A stretch of DNA of 64,000 nt from Nageia nagi (lineage: Eukaryota > Pinophyta), in NCBI GenBank assembly GCA_050084985.1, contig JBITNC010000001.1, forward strand, positions 213,776,001 through 213,840,000. Reading direction: 5' to 3'. The first letter of the stretch is position 1, and every line of letters starts with the position of its first letter. Shown piece by piece: positions 1-13,095 of this stretch. Position numbers and translations under genes: made by a program. Below the pieces are notes generated by a model. The model had not been told where the DNA came from, ran no database searches, and saw only the letters and a program-made list of their open reading frames with translations.

Positions 1-1020
1 GTGACCCCACTTTGAAAATGAATTAGCCCAACCTAACCTAATGGACCTAGCAATGTTATTTTAAAAATTAACTAAAGTAACCTAATGAACCCAACAACCT
101 GGCTCTAAAAAATGAACCAACCTAACTTGATGGACCAAAAAACCCCACTTTGAAATCAAATTAACTTGATGGAACTTGTAATCCCACTTTAAAATTGAAT
201 CAACTCCACGTAGATGAACCATGTAATCCCACTTCAAAATTGAACTAGCTTGACTAAATAGATCTAATAAGTTTGAAATAGGTCTAAACTACCTTGATAG
301 ACCTAGAAATCCTAGCTTAAAATTGAATTAACCTTGAGTGGATGGACTATGAAACCCCACTTTAAAATGGAATCATCCTAACTTAAAATGATGGAATTTG
401 CAACTACACTTTAAAAATGAACTAGCTTAACCTAATAAACTATGCAACCGAAATTTGAAACCAAATTAGCTTGACCAAATAGACCTAGCAACCCCACTTT
501 GAAAATTAATTGGCCTAATGCAATATACTTGGTAAACCCACTTTCAAACCAAACCAACCCAATGTACCTATAAACACTACTTCAAAAATGAACCAACTCA
601 ACTTGAAAGACTAGGAAACCTCACTTTCAAATTGAACTAGCCTAATAGACCTAGAAATCCTAATTCAAAAACAAATCAGCCCTAAGTGGACATATCATGC
701 AACCTTAATATGAAAATGAATTAGCACTAAGCAAACAAACCATTCAACCCCACTTACAAATCAAACCATCCCAACTTAGTGGATTGATAACCTCTCTCTA
801 TCTTATCTACTCAAGCCATTGGAACCTAACTAGACCTAAGTGAAAGGATCATACAACCCCACTTTGAGATAGAACTAGCCTAGCCTAATGGACTAGAAAC
901 CCTAATCTATATTAGCTTCCTAAGCCACTCAAAACCAAACTAACCTTGAGAAAATAAATTGATAATCTAACTTTATTAAGACCTTAAACTAGCCCAACTC
1001 AACCAATTGGTAACCCCACC
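1..1020. repeat. ~45-bp divergent tandem repeat (left edge)
   Basis: Degenerate tandem array of roughly 40-50 bp units built around 'acctagcaaccccacttt' followed by 'gaaattgaactagcctaacc'-like text. Units differ mostly by C/T and A/G transitions. It runs into the 3' end of the 25S pseudogene near 1030, so it may be former intergenic-spacer subrepeats. The same repeat reappears at 63781-64000 on the same strand. No coding potential seen. Confidence 0.8.
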
Positions 1021-1029
1021 TCTTCCAAC

Positions 1030-2165
1030 ACCTTGCATGAGGGGTGGACATGATTCTAGGAAGAAAAAGAGTTAAAACTTAATGGATTATGGTAGTAAGG
1101 CCAATTTACCACTTATAATACCCTAATGCATATATAATTCATATATAAAGGATTATCCTCATTGATCACCTAAAATTCAAGTTCAAGGTTCACCCTAATC
1201 TAATAATTCTATTGAATAGGGTTTGCTAATGACATAGGCCCCTAAGAATGCCTAAACACCCCTACTATGGGTTGTGTTGTAGCTAGAGAGAGAAGGTATA
1301 CCACTTTTAGCATGGATTCTTACTTAGAGGTGTTCAATCATAATCTAACTTATGGTAGCTTCATACCATTGGCTTTTCAAACAAGCATGATGACCAAATA
1401 TGTGAATTAATAGTTCCTCTCATACTAAGTTTAATTACTATTATGGTGCAGAGCATCATTAAGGTAAATCTAACCTATCTCATGATGGTCCAAACCAAGT
1501 TCATGTTCCCTATTAGTGGGTGAACAATCTAACACTTGGTGAATTTTGCTTCATAATTATAGGAAGAGCTAACATGAAAGGATCAAAAAGCAATATCACT
1601 ATGAATCCTTGGCTACCATAAGCTAGTTATCCTTGTGGTAACTTTTTTGTCACCTCTAGCTTCAAAATATGAAATTTTAAAGGATCAATAGCCATGCTTT
1701 TATAGTTTTTATTCATACTAAAAATAAAAATCAAATGAGCTTTTACCTTTTTGTTCCACATGATATTTTTATTCTCATTCAGCTCATCTTCTAATACCTA
1801 TATTATCTTTTAACAAATGTGCTACCCAACCAAAATCCCCACTTGATAATATCTTCCACATGGATCAATACACCAAAGTGCATCTTAAGGCCAATAATAG
1901 GTGCATCACCCACCTTTGCCTCATACAATAAGTAAAATGATGTTAAGAGTAGTGGTATTTCACTTACATTGAGATCAATTCCCACTTATTCTACACCACT
2001 TAATTCATTTCACAATGTTAGACTAGAGTGAAGCTCAATAGAGTCTTCTTTCCCTACTAATTTCCCCAAACTATTTCCCTTGGTTATGGTTTTAGTAGAT
2101 AGTAGGAAGGGATAGTGGGAAATTTGTTAATCCATTCATGCACATCACTAATTAGATGATGAGGT

Positions 2166-2196
<31 letters not shown>

Positions 2197-4430
2197 ATCA
2201 CTATTTACTTATGCTTTGTTAAATTTCTTCACTTTAACATTCAAAGCACTTAGCAAAAATCACTTTATGTCAACATCAAGAGAGACCATCATAATGCTTT
2301 ATTTTAATTAAATATTCATAGTCCCATCATCTATACCAATTCTAAGTTAGTTATTATTTACTTAGGGAAATACCCTCCCCATGTAAGGGAAGTGAATGCA
2401 TCCTATGTTTATCTCTTGATTGGCATGCACTAGCTCACCCTCACCATAAAAGTAGCTCAAGTAGACCATTGAAAGTTCATGGGTTTGGGACATAGACCCT
2501 TGGCCTAGCCCTTAGGGCCAATCCTTTTCATAAAGTTATGGATTTATTTTTCCAACTTTCCTTACATATATTTTTCTATTAACCATAGGTTGTTTACCTT
2601 GGAGACTTGATGTAGTTATAAGTATGACCAGGTGTTAATGGTACTCAATCCTTCAAATTTTCAAGGGCCATTAAAGACACATTGAACACTATAAGAAAAG
2701 TGGTGCTCTTTTAGCTATTGGAGCCTATTTTTGATTGAATCAATTTTAGGATGGGTAGGCTATTAAAAAGAAAAGATAACTCTTCCTAGGGCCCCTACAT
2801 ACATATCCATATTTTCTAACATTACCATCTACCCCCACATCTTAGTTTAATAATTTTAACCTAATTCTCTTTTGATTGTCCCAAGGAGTGCATCCTTGAT
2901 ACATGGTTTTACCATCTCTTAGGATAGATTAACACATATATAATTATTATTCACATGGAACCTTTCCCCACTTAAGTCTTCAAAGTTCTCATTTGAACAT
3001 TTGCTACTACTACAAGATGTACATCAAGGGCCAATCCTTCTAGGCTCATGCCCTAGGTTTCTCAATGAACCTTGCATCCTCCTACTCATAAAGGCCTAGA
3101 GCTTACCCTAATTGTTGAGTGTAGGTCATGCATTTTAGTTTCATCCATTTTTAGGATTAGTTGATTTAGTAGGTGACTTGTTAAACACTTCTTAGCATAC
3201 TTTGACTTCCATGATTGCCATCTTACTATCTTAATCAACTAAAATCCTTTGTGGGATCTAGGTTAACACATATTTTAGTACAATAACTTAGCTTTTAGTT
3301 CATCCTACATTACAAGTTTTACTTACCAAAAATAGACACATGGAGCTTGTAATTCCATGGTATGGCTTATTGGAGTGACTATTTGATGTTACCTATTTAA
3401 TGTTTAAGAATAGATCACAAGTGTTATATCCTAAATGCCTCTAATTATTTTATTTACTTGATAAAACTTGCAAATTAGCTCTAGATATCTTGAAAGAAAA
3501 TTTAGAGAAAATTAGCTACTATATAGTTTGATTAGCCTTTCACCCCCATACCCAAGTGAGATAAATAATTTTCACATCATTATTACTTCACCCTAATCAA
3601 GTATAGTTCACCATATTTTGGGTCCCAATAGGTATGCTCCTACTTGAACCCTTCATAAAAGATTAGGTTCAATCGAGAGTGCATCCCCTTGACCCAAGGG
3701 GTATTGCTAATTAGCTTCCTTATATCTTATGAGTATCTTGGTATATCAACTCACATACATGTAAGACTCCTTGGTTCATGCTTCAATATGGGTAGGATGG
3801 AAAGGCCTCTACCCATGGCCATGAACACATAGGTGCCTCATGGCCCATAGCAAAGGGAATGCACTTTGTACCATAACTTTTGAGATAATGTATATCAAGT
3901 GGCCTTATTCCCATGCTTATGTTACCTTAATGGACTATGTTGGTATAGCCCCCAAGTTGAGTGATGGTCTACCTCTTACTATCCCATTTTCAACTAGGGT
4001 GCATCATCAACATCCATCTTCTTCCCCCTTGATAATTTCAAGCACTCATTAACTCTCTTTCCAAATTCCTTTTCATATTTCCCTTATAGTAATTATTTGC
4101 TATTGATATTTCACCCATATTTAACCTTGGAAAAATTTTACAACTTGATTAGGGTTGCATTATCAAATAACCTTACTTGTTGATAACACCTTATGGTGCA
4201 GTAGGGTCTAGGATTAATGGGACTCTCACCCTCTTTGATGCCCCTTATAGGGGACTTCGGCTTGGTGTACCACTAAGGATGTTTCTAAATACTATAATTC
4301 AAATGATGTCATCATTTGATTTTCATATTAAGTTATTTCTAATTTGCCCATCATTATTAGGGGAATCCTTGTAAGTTTCTTTTCCTCTACTTATTGATAT
4401 ACTTAAGCTTAATATATGGTATTATGAGAC
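1030..4430 (-). pseudogene. 25S rRNA pseudogene (deamination-decayed)
   Basis: The plus strand reads as the reverse complement of plant 25S rRNA over about 3.4 kb, the usual full length. Landmarks: the sarcin-ricin loop complement at 1412-1426 reads 'gttcctctcatacta' where the universal form has CG (…CTCGTACT); 'ggtaacttttttgtcacctc' near 1637; the peptidyl-transferase region 'gctttattttaattaaa' near 2295; 'ccttggagacttgatg' near 2599; 'tcacatggaacctttcccc' near 2951; 'ggaatccttgtaagtttctt' near 4362, and 'cttattgatatacttaa' near 4390 at the 5' end. Nearly every CpG of the gene is TG or CA and many other C are T, so it cannot make a functional rRNA. Ends are approximate. The short ORFs here are accidental. 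Confidence 0.93.
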
Positions 4431-4630
4431 TTAAGGATGTAAAAGGATTGAAAAGTTCAATCACATGAAGCTACATAATTAATGAGCCCAAAAACTTTTA
4501 ACCACAAATGGAGCCATCATTAGTTAGGCTAGGGGCCTAATGTGTTTATTTTTGTTGACTACACCTCAAATGGTTCATAAAACCATGTTTTATCTTCCTT
4601 AAATGATGGAAAGGAAGGCATTAGGTGAAA
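4431..4630 (-). other. ITS2 remnant
   Basis: About 200 bp between the 25S 5' end and the 5.8S 3' end, a normal ITS2 length for plants. Not recognisable by sequence; assigned by position only. Confidence 0.6.
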
Positions 4631-4784
4631 GTACATCACCTAAGTAGATGTACCCTTATTAAGCATAACTTTCATTCAAATAATTTATGATTCATGAGAT
4701 TCTCTAATTCACACAAAGTATCATATTTCACTACATTCTTTAGCATGGCAAGAGTTGAGGTATTTATTATGAAGAGCCCTATTT
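4631..4784 (-). pseudogene. 5.8S rRNA pseudogene
   Basis: Reverse complement of plant 5.8S. 'ttcatgagattctctaattc' then 'acacaaagtatcatatttca' (near 4691-4730) and 'ctacattctttagcatggca' (near 4731-4750) match the invariant plant block, with CpG sites turned to CA/TG (GCATTTCGCTACG became catatttcactaca). It lies in the correct order and orientation between ITS2 and the ITS1-like spacer, so a true 45S unit was inserted or survives here rather than a lone 25S copy. Ends are approximate. Confidence 0.9.
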
Positions 4785-6304
4785 GGTTGGTAATTATCCA
4801 TCTAAGGGATGATGAACATGCCACCCATAGTGCAATAATCATGCCTCCCACATATTCCACTATTACTCTTTTAAAGAACTAAATATAAATGCATTAAGGG
4901 GAGAGGAATTGGACCCCATGATTTCCCAAAACCCCTATTGCTCCAAAGAGCCCATAGGGGTAGGGATGCATGATTGTACAAGACTAGTAGCACTTAATAT
5001 ATGGGGCTCAAGAATGTTGTTAAGGTATTTATGATAAACAAACAAGGAAGAATATGATCCTCAAAATCATTGCACAAGGAAGAAATCACACTATGCATGT
5101 GACCCTTTACGAATGCCACTCATGAGCATCCCATCTTAGGATCACTCCTTATGCATATGTTGGTATAGGACTTCCTTGAAGCAAAAACTAGATCAAAGGT
5201 CCCCATAATTGTTACATATATTTATTATAAGATCTCTTGATTAGGGTTTGGTTCATATATGCCTTGGATGATTTACCTTAGTATGGGACCCTTTACCCTA
5301 CATCCTAAGGAGGTAATCCTTATGATCATCCCACAAGGAAGAAATCATATTGCACATATGATACTTTATGAATGCCACTCATGAGCATCCCATCCTAGGA
5401 TCACCCCCTATACACATGTTGGTGTAGGTATTACTTGAATAATATGCTCAATTAAAGGATCCTATGATAGTTGCATCCATTAATCAAAAGACTATGACCT
5501 TAGGGTTCAATTCACCAATACCTTGGGAGCTTTATCTTGTATGATTCCCTTTACCCTATATCCCAAGGATATTCTTCTCATTATCATCATTTAAGGAAGA
5601 AAATACATTATTCACATGACCCTTTACAAATACCACTCATTACCATCCCATATCAAGATCATCCTCTATGCATATGTTGGTGTAGGCCTTCCTTGAAGCC
5701 TAACCTTGATTAATGATCATAACTAAAAATATCATAAGAAATAAAGGGATGGAGAGGGACTAAAATATTTCCAAACATAAGGTATGATCATGATCATCAA
5801 ACACTAACTGTTAGCTACTATATGTGTGTACTTGAAGCCTTATGTATCATGGGATAAACCATGTAATAGAGAAGACATGTTAGAACTGATTCTTGACTCC
5901 ATCTATCAATGCATGTACCTAATATATGAGATGGTCAATTGGGAAGCTCACCTATATCATGATGAGTAGCTAGGTTAAACACCTCAAAATCTCATTTTCT
6001 CATGTATTGCTAAGTATGAATTTACACAATCACACATTTCTAATAGCCTATAAGGACCCATTATATCATAAACATAGCATGCAATCAATTTTTGAAGCAT
6101 AACTCTAGCTAATGTACAACTTGCAACCAAATTATAGTTTTTGGTAATGAATGGTACTTGGCAAATAAGGTTTTAGCATACATCAATGGGACTAGCCATG
6201 GTTTGAGCCCAAGGATTAGCCTAACCTAAAAAATTGTAGACCACCATGTCACTATTCATAGTCAAGATTTTATGCATTTAAGAGTGGTAAGCATGATATA
6301 AAGA
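4785..6304 (-). other. ITS1-like spacer; 18S not found
   Basis: The sequence following 5.8S should be ITS1. It is about 1.5 kb before the 350-bp satellite begins, far longer than the few hundred bp usual in flowering plants, and contains a 258-bp tandem repeat. I searched by eye for the complement of the 18S 3' end and other conserved 18S blocks up to the satellite and saw none, so the 18S is missing or beyond recognition. The right part (about 5750-6300) shows no feature I can name. Confidence 0.45.
5040..5715. repeat. 258-bp tandem repeat (about 2.6 copies)
   Basis: 'ggaagaaatca…' starts at 5079, 5337 and 5595 (exact 258-bp spacing). Each is followed by 'gaatgccactcatgagcatc'-like text, 'aggatcac', 'catatgttggtgtagg' and 'ccttgaagc'. 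Copies have diverged mainly by transitions. It is inside the ITS1-like spacer, where subrepeats are known in some gymnosperms (Pinaceae, cycads). Confidence 0.85.
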
Positions 6305-7055
6305 GGGAAAATGGGGAAGGGATTAAGCGAATTACAAGAGAAGGGTCTATATTATATACTATCAAAATTGAGTGTGTCTCCAAACCATCACTACATTCAG
6401 CATCCATAGTCCTCTCTATGGATACACATAGCAACATTAATATCAAGAAACCATGGTATGTTCTTCATAGACCCTAGATCATGATATACCATATAGTAGA
6501 GTTTGTATATACATTTCCCACTATCATGCATGGGAAGGAATTATAAAAGATATTCTACATGTAGTTGTAGCATTGAATGTAATTTAAGCCTTAGTTGAAT
6601 CATATAGGAAACCAAGTTAAGGGATGTGGGACATACCAACATGATGGAGAGAGTGCAAGTGGGAAAGGGAACAAGGGGAGTGCAATACAAAGAGGGGGCC
6701 ATGTGATCTACTATTATTACAAGTGTATTTTTAAATGATACTACATTGGGCATCCATAATCCTTTCTATGGACTTGTATAGCAACATGAACATTGGAAAA
6801 CTATAGTATTTTACTGTTAGACCCTAGATCATGATAAATCTTATGGTAGGGTTTCTCCACATACTTCCCACCATTATGCATGGGAAGGACTTATAAAAGA
6901 TATTATACATGTAGCTATAGTATTGTATGTACTTCACACCTTAGTTAAACTATAGAGACAACTATGGCAAGGGATGTAAGATGGATAAATGAGATGGATA
7001 GAGCATAGATAAATAAGGGATCAAGGAGGGTGTAATATGGAGTAGGGTATATGCA
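6305..7055. repeat. ~350-bp satellite, block 1
   Basis: Two units of a ~350-bp satellite. The marker 'catccatagtcctctctatg' occurs at 6401 and 6751 (350 bp). Other constant parts are 'accctagatcatgata', 'cttcccaccactatgcatgg' and 'gtagccatagcattgaatgt'. The right edge is interrupted by the chromovirus remnant. Confidence 0.9.
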
Positions 7056-10000
7056 AGGATCCAAAATAAAACTCAAGTGTAATTAAACTAAAATTCATAA
7101 GTACACACCTAAAATTTTTTCTAGAAGGTTAATTACAAGCATCAAACACCTCAATATGCCAATGTTAGGGTTAGGGCACCAAATACTAATGTCTAGCCCA
7201 TACATACACACATATGCAAAAGTAATCTAATGATGCTAATAGAAAAGTATGCATAATATAAATATGAGATCCAAGTGCTGAATGGTTTTATATAAGATAT
7301 GAATATCATAATAATATAATATTAAGCTCAAAAAGGTAGATATTGGCCTCCCAGTAGCCAACTAGGGCAAGTCATATATCATCAATGATGGATAGATAAG
7401 TAAAACTATGGGATAACCTCACTACCATAGAACTTGAATCCTCTCCATTAAAGGAGCCCTCTTGATCCTAATGGATAACTAAATGGAAAAATATCAACCT
7501 TTGAACACCACTAGAAGGGCTAGGGTGCTACACTATATTATAGACAATCAACATCCCTCAACTTGATAGCCCTCCTATATTTTATACCTAAGTGATTGCT
7601 TAGTGCTGCTAAGATTAATGTACATAGGATGATATCAATGAGATAATAGTATAATCAAGTATATCTAATAATGAGTCCCTAATGCCTCTCTATACACTCA
7701 AATATATCTAGATCTCACTTAGGACTCATCACATAACTCCTTAATCCTAATGTTAGCCTCTTTAAAGCACATAATGTCTAACATGGGTTACTAGGGATCA
7801 AGCATGCCAACATGGGGGCCTAGAGTACCATAAATACCAATGTGGGTATCTAGGAGTGCCATTCATGGGTGAGTCTAGGCTCCATGTGTGGGATATAGGT
7901 GTCATAATGGGTGAACATGGGGGTTTAGGAGTCTTTATAAGGATGGTATATGTATACAAGTGGTCATGAATATAGTTAAGTATAACATATACCTTTAGAT
8001 TACCATAATAAATATTAGGATCTCCAAGTATAATAGAACACCTATTCTAATCTTGGGAAGGATATGTCCCACTTGGGGCTCATAGTGGGGTTCATTGATG
8101 CATTAATTCTTCTATCCCAAGTTACAACATGAAAGTATAATATAATAATAAAATATATTACAAGAGGAATCCATTGGATTCCATAATTATTTATAACCAT
8201 ACAAGGGTAACATCACAAGGCCTTCACTCTCAAGATTTCTTGCCCTCAAGCAATTCAATGTAATATGTGCAAGTATCTTAGCCCCTTCCCATGTAGATTC
8301 CTCATCTATCAATTCCCATTATTTAATCAAGGATACCTAAATATATCTAGATCTCATCTTCTTGATTTTCTAGCACTCTCTCATGAACCAAAATCAACTA
8401 TTTTGCATCATTAAATATGGGTAGGATAGTGGATGAAATATCATATTATCCCATAACCCTCTTTAGGAATGAGACATGGAAGGTATTTTGAATCTTACCC
8501 TCTTAGGGCTAATCCAACTCATAAGTAGCCTATCTTACCTTGCATAGGATCTTGTATGGATCAAATATTCTTAACTACATCTTCTTCACCTTCCTTTTCT
8601 TAAGTGATGATTTTTGGAATGATTGCAATTATAAGTACACCATGTTACCCACCTCAAAGACTCTCTCTTTCTACTTCTAATCATATTACTTATTTTTTCA
8701 ATTTTGAGCCATATATAAGTTCTCCTTCAATTCCCTCATGATGTCCTAATATTCTTATAATAAATCATTAGCCTTGGGATCCCTACCTTCATCAAAAATC
8801 AAATCTATAAAGTTAAGATAATCATAACCATACAAAGCCCTAAAAGGAGACATCTTGATGGACATATGGTAAGTGGAGTTGTAGCAATACTCCCCAATGT
8901 GGATCCATTTGTCCCATGCTTATTACTACTTCATCAAATAATATCTTAAATACCTCTCCTCCCACTTGTTGATAATTTATATCTTCCCACCTATTAGGGA
9001 TTGATAGCTAGTGTAAGGGGTGAGATTAGTACCACTCAACCTAAATAATTCCTACCAAAATAAGCTCATGAACTTATTTTCCTAGTAACTCATAATCCTC
9101 CTAAGTAACCCATGTAGCTTGAAAAATATCCCTAAAGAATAAGTTAGCCACCTATGTTGTAGTATATGTCATGGTGATAGTAAAGAAATGACAAAACTTG
9201 GTAAGTCTATCAACCACCACAAAGATGTTATCTTTGCCTTCTACCTTTAATAGGTTGATAATGAAATCCATGGAGATGTCTTCCCACTTCTATTGAGGAA
9301 TGGGAAATGGTTGGAGTAACCTTGCTAGTTTCACATGCTCCTCCTTGTTCTCTTGATACTATGTACACTCCTAGATATGCTTCAAAACATTCTTCTTAAA
9401 CCCCTTCCATGTGAATATTTCCCTTATAGATTGGTAGGTTTTTGTGATGCTTTGATGTACTACAAGGGGAGTATTATGTAATTCATGGAGAAATGTATTC
9501 CTAACCTTAGATATTAGAGTTAGGAAAATCCTATTCCTATTCAATTTCAATTCATCCTTTACCATGTACCTCCTATTCTTCACTATCCCATTGAGGATGC
9601 CAAAAGAAAACTCATCCTAGGTGTGTTTAGCCATAACCATCTTATTCCAATTAGCCATGATGGAGGAAAGAGAGTAGAAGGAGAAATTAAAAGATAATAC
9701 ATGTCCTATTATATTCTTCTTTTCATTGATGCACTAGATCTCAAAATCAAAGGATTAAATATTACTCACCCACCTTTGTTGCTTTTCACTTAAATTTGTT
9801 TGGTTGATAAATAATTTCAAGCTAATATGGTTACTCCAGATTATGAATGGAACATAAACTAAGTATTTCTTGAACCCCTACAATTAATTCATACATGATG
9901 GCCAATATCTCGTTATCATATACACTAAAAAATTCTCTACATTAGAAAATGTTTAGCTCTCAAATGCATTCAACATTCCCTTTTGCATAAGTATTGCTCC

Positions 10001-11505
10001 AAAGTCCAACATAGAAGCATCAAAATCCACTATGAAAGGGACTAAAAAATTAAGTGTGGATAGATATAGAAAAGTGCACATGACTTTATTGTCTCAAAGG
10101 CTTATTAAGCTCCAATGCATCATTCTTAGTTAGCTATGAAAGGGGGGAAGCCAAGTGGGAGAAGCCACATATGAACCTCATATAGTAATTGTAAAATACT
10201 AAAATCCCTCTTAATTATATGAGGGATGTGGGCACCAAAAATTCTTATATGTTTGCTATCTTTTATTCATCCACCCTAACTACCTCATAGTTTATTATGT
10301 GCCCTAGGTATAAAATCTTTGTCATACCAAACTAACACTTGGACTATTTGGCATAAAACTTATGTTCCTATAGTAACCTCAAAACATGGCCTAAGTGGTA
10401 GAGGTGTTCTTCCCATATTTTTTATATACCAATATGTCATAAAATAAAACCAAAACAAACTTTTTTAACTACTCTCTTAAGACCTAATTCATAGCTAACT
10501 AGAAGGTGGTTGATGCATTAGTCAATCTGAATCACATCAACAAGAATTTGAAATGACCATAGTGGCACCTAAAAGTTATCTTGTATATTTCTTCATCCTT
10601 CATATTGATCTAATGGTATCTAGATATCAAGTATATTTTTAAGAAGTACTTTTCCCTATATAACTCATTAATGAGATCATCCACCCTTGGAATGGGATAC
10701 CTATTTTTGATAGTCTTCTTAATAAGAAATTGATAGTTAATGCACATCCTCATAGTCCCATTCTTCTTCTTAACCAACACCATTAAATAAGTGAAGGGGT
10801 TAGAGATTCTTGAATTGATTCCATGTATATTAGCTCCTTGATTTCCTTTTCTATCCCATCCTTGTAAACCTTTAGATATTTTTAAGGAATGATCATAACT
10901 AGCTTAGCCCTTGATACTAACTCCACCATATGCTTAAATCCTATGGATGGTGGAAAAACATTAGGAATGTCATCAAAAATATATAAATACTAATCCAAAA
11001 TGCATTATATCTTACATGAATACTCCTTGGCTTCCCTAGTATGCATTGTGGGACCTCTCTTAGTTGTAATGAGAACACAACTCCATTCAACTTCTCGCTT
11101 GTAAATGATGGTGCTCATCCTCTTTTCTAGTACCACCTAAATGATGGCCTCTACTATACTACTAATAGCACCTAATTTGAGTGTTAGATTCCATTCTCTC
11201 CTCTTCTTCTAATCTAAAAGGATATTTATGACTTTAAATCACCCAAATAGCTCTAATCAAAACATTAGGGTTCTAGCTAATTTTATCCCTCTAATGTTGG
11301 ATTTTTTCCATGCCACTACCCCATAACCTAGGAGATCCTAGTATACCTAAAAGGTAATGTCTCTTTGGAACTCTTCAATGGTCCCTTTGTATATTTAGAG
11401 CAATATTTTAATTTTTTATGGCATATTATGTGGAGGCATTATTTTTGCTCCCATATCCACCCCTTATTATTTATCATCTCTCTTCACATTGTTCTACTAA
11501 AAAGC
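7056..11505 (-). mobile_element. Ty3/gypsy chromovirus remnant (minus strand)
   Basis: About 4.4 kb lying between two pieces of the 350-bp satellite, with minus-strand translations of RT, RNase H and integrase in the order expected for Ty3/gypsy. The C-terminal integrase piece resembles chromodomain-bearing chromoviruses. LTRs could not be delimited. A TGTAGCACCC-like start on the minus strand ending near 7532 is a possible LTR edge. About 100 bp of satellite is missing at the insertion, so the element or the junction has been rearranged. Region 7056-8220 is probably LTR or 3' untranslated sequence; 11000-11505 holds nothing I can name. Confidence 0.8.
8222..10800 (-). pseudogene. pol: Chromovirus pol (RT-RNase H-integrase), decayed
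   Basis: Minus-strand translation. RT near 10790-10420 starts with VLVKKKNGTMRMCINY and continues with NRYPIPRVDDLINEL; the catalytic box is FYDIL (10430-10444) instead of the usual F-F/V-DD, so one aspartate is lost. The integrase zinc-binding part lies at 9371-9583 (LHELHNTPLVVHQSITKTY, then REIFTWKGFKKNVLKHI), followed by the core start WEDISMDFI and [12 protein letters not shown] near 9280-9170. The C-terminal part (8600-8222) has NTFHVSFLK and LLEGKKS-type text typical of chromoviral integrases with a chromodomain. Many in-frame stops and several frame changes; a dead copy. Nothing suggests host function. Confidence 0.85.
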
Positions 11506-12755
11506 CATACCAGTAAGAATGTTGGGAAACCATGGTACATTGCATGTAGACCCTAGATCATGATACACTATGTATCAAGGTTTCTACACACACTTCATAC
11601 CACCATGCATTATAAGGAATTATAAGAGACATTCCACATGTAACCATAGCATTCAACATACTTCATGCCTTAGCCAATCCATATCGGATATGAAGGAAAG
11701 TGATGTAAGATGGATTGATGTGATGGAGAGAGCATGAATGGGAAAGGGATCAAGGAGAGTACAAGATAAAGAGGGGATCATATAGTCTACTATTAGCATA
11801 AGTATATTTCTAAAACATCACTATATTTGACATTCATAGTCCTCTCCATGACCCCCCATAGCAACATGAACATTGAGAAATTGCAATACATTATTGGTAG
11901 ACCCTAGATCATGATGCACCATGTAGTATGGTTTCTCCATACACTTCCCACCACTATGCATGGGAAGGATTTACAAGAGATATTCTACATGTAGTTGTAG
12001 CATTAGGTTTACTTCACATCTTAGATAAATTATAGAGGTAACTAGGGTAAGGGATGTGGGATGGACCAATGATATAGAGAGAGCATGAATAGGTAAGGGA
12101 ACAAGGGGAGTGCAATATGAAGTAGGGGCCATGCACTTTATAATAAGCATTGAGCATGTTTTTGAATTGATACTACATTGGGAATCTACAATCCTATATG
12201 TAAACTTACATAGCAATATGAAATTCATAGAACAATGATACATTATTGGTAGATCCTAGATCACGATACACCATACAATATGGTTTCTCCACATAGTTCC
12301 TATCACCATGTATGGTAAGGACTTATAAGAGATATTATGTATATATCTATAGCATTAGATGCACTTGAAACCTTAGTTGAATCATATAGTTGCCTAGGTA
12401 AGTTATGTAGAATAGATCAAAGTGATAGAGAGAGGGTGAATGGATAAGGCATCAATAGGAGTGCAATATGGAGAGGTGGCTATGTAGTCTATGATTGATA
12501 TTGAGTAAAATTTTAAACCACTACTATAATAGGAATTCATAATCCTCTCTATGGACTCACATAGCAACATGAATATTGGGAAACCATGGTACATTAATGG
12601 TAGATCTTAGATCATGATACTTCATATGGTAGGGTTTCTCCACATACTTCCCACCACTATGCATGGAAATGACTTAAAGGAGACATTTTACATGTAGCCA
12701 TAATGTTGGATGTACTTCATGCCTTATCTAAATGATAGAGGCAATTGGGGTAAGG
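11506..12755. repeat. ~350-bp satellite, block 2
   Basis: Continues the satellite after the chromovirus. The 'catccatagt…' marker recurs near 11831, 12183 and 12533 (352 and 350 bp). Minus-strand reading frames of 60-90 codons recur in the same place of each unit and are a by-product of the repeat. Confidence 0.9.
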
Positions 12756-13030
12756 GAAATATCCATTATATGTTGCAAGAATTTTGGAGGGGAGGAATAA
12801 GGGAGAAAGGGAAGGGGTAAGTTCACTATGCAAAAAGCTAGCCTAGGTGATAGTGTATACTCAAGAAATTAACTATCTTGAGATGGGATAAGTTGCATTA
12901 TACCAACTTAGGTAGGGACTAGTCATTTATTATCCTCACCATAGTATTTGTAGGTTAAAAGACCTATTTATAATTATATAAGTGGTTAATCTACATATAA
13001 AATATGTGCTTTTTAGACATTCATCATGCC
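12756..13030. repeat. ~270-bp module inside the 350-bp satellite, copy 1
   Basis: A block starting near 'gggaaatatccattatatgt' and ending near 'aaatatgtgctttttagaca', present also at 18001-18265 and 38641-38910. Its second half ('gtaggttaaaagacctattt' then 'ataattatataagtggtta') resembles the ~80-bp block that punctuates the 12-bp minisatellite at 39480-42800. Confidence 0.75.
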
Positions 13031-13095
13031 TTACCAAAATCATAGAAGCAATAAGGGTAGGGACATTAGATAGACCAACATAATGGATTTATATT
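13031..13095. repeat. ~350-bp satellite fragment
   Basis: Short stretch with 'catcatgccttaccaaaatc' and 'gacattagatagaccaacat', the satellite unit resuming after the module. The unit is cut at about 13095 and continues at 16629. Confidence 0.65.

Noticed and set aside
1-1020. CRISPR-like array
   Set aside because: Units are degenerate tandem repeats without constant repeats and unique spacers, in a plant nuclear context.
3840-4374. Plus-strand ORFs of 65-70 codons
   Set aside because: They lie inside the 25S rRNA pseudogene, on the strand opposite to the rRNA, and show no protein-like conservation.
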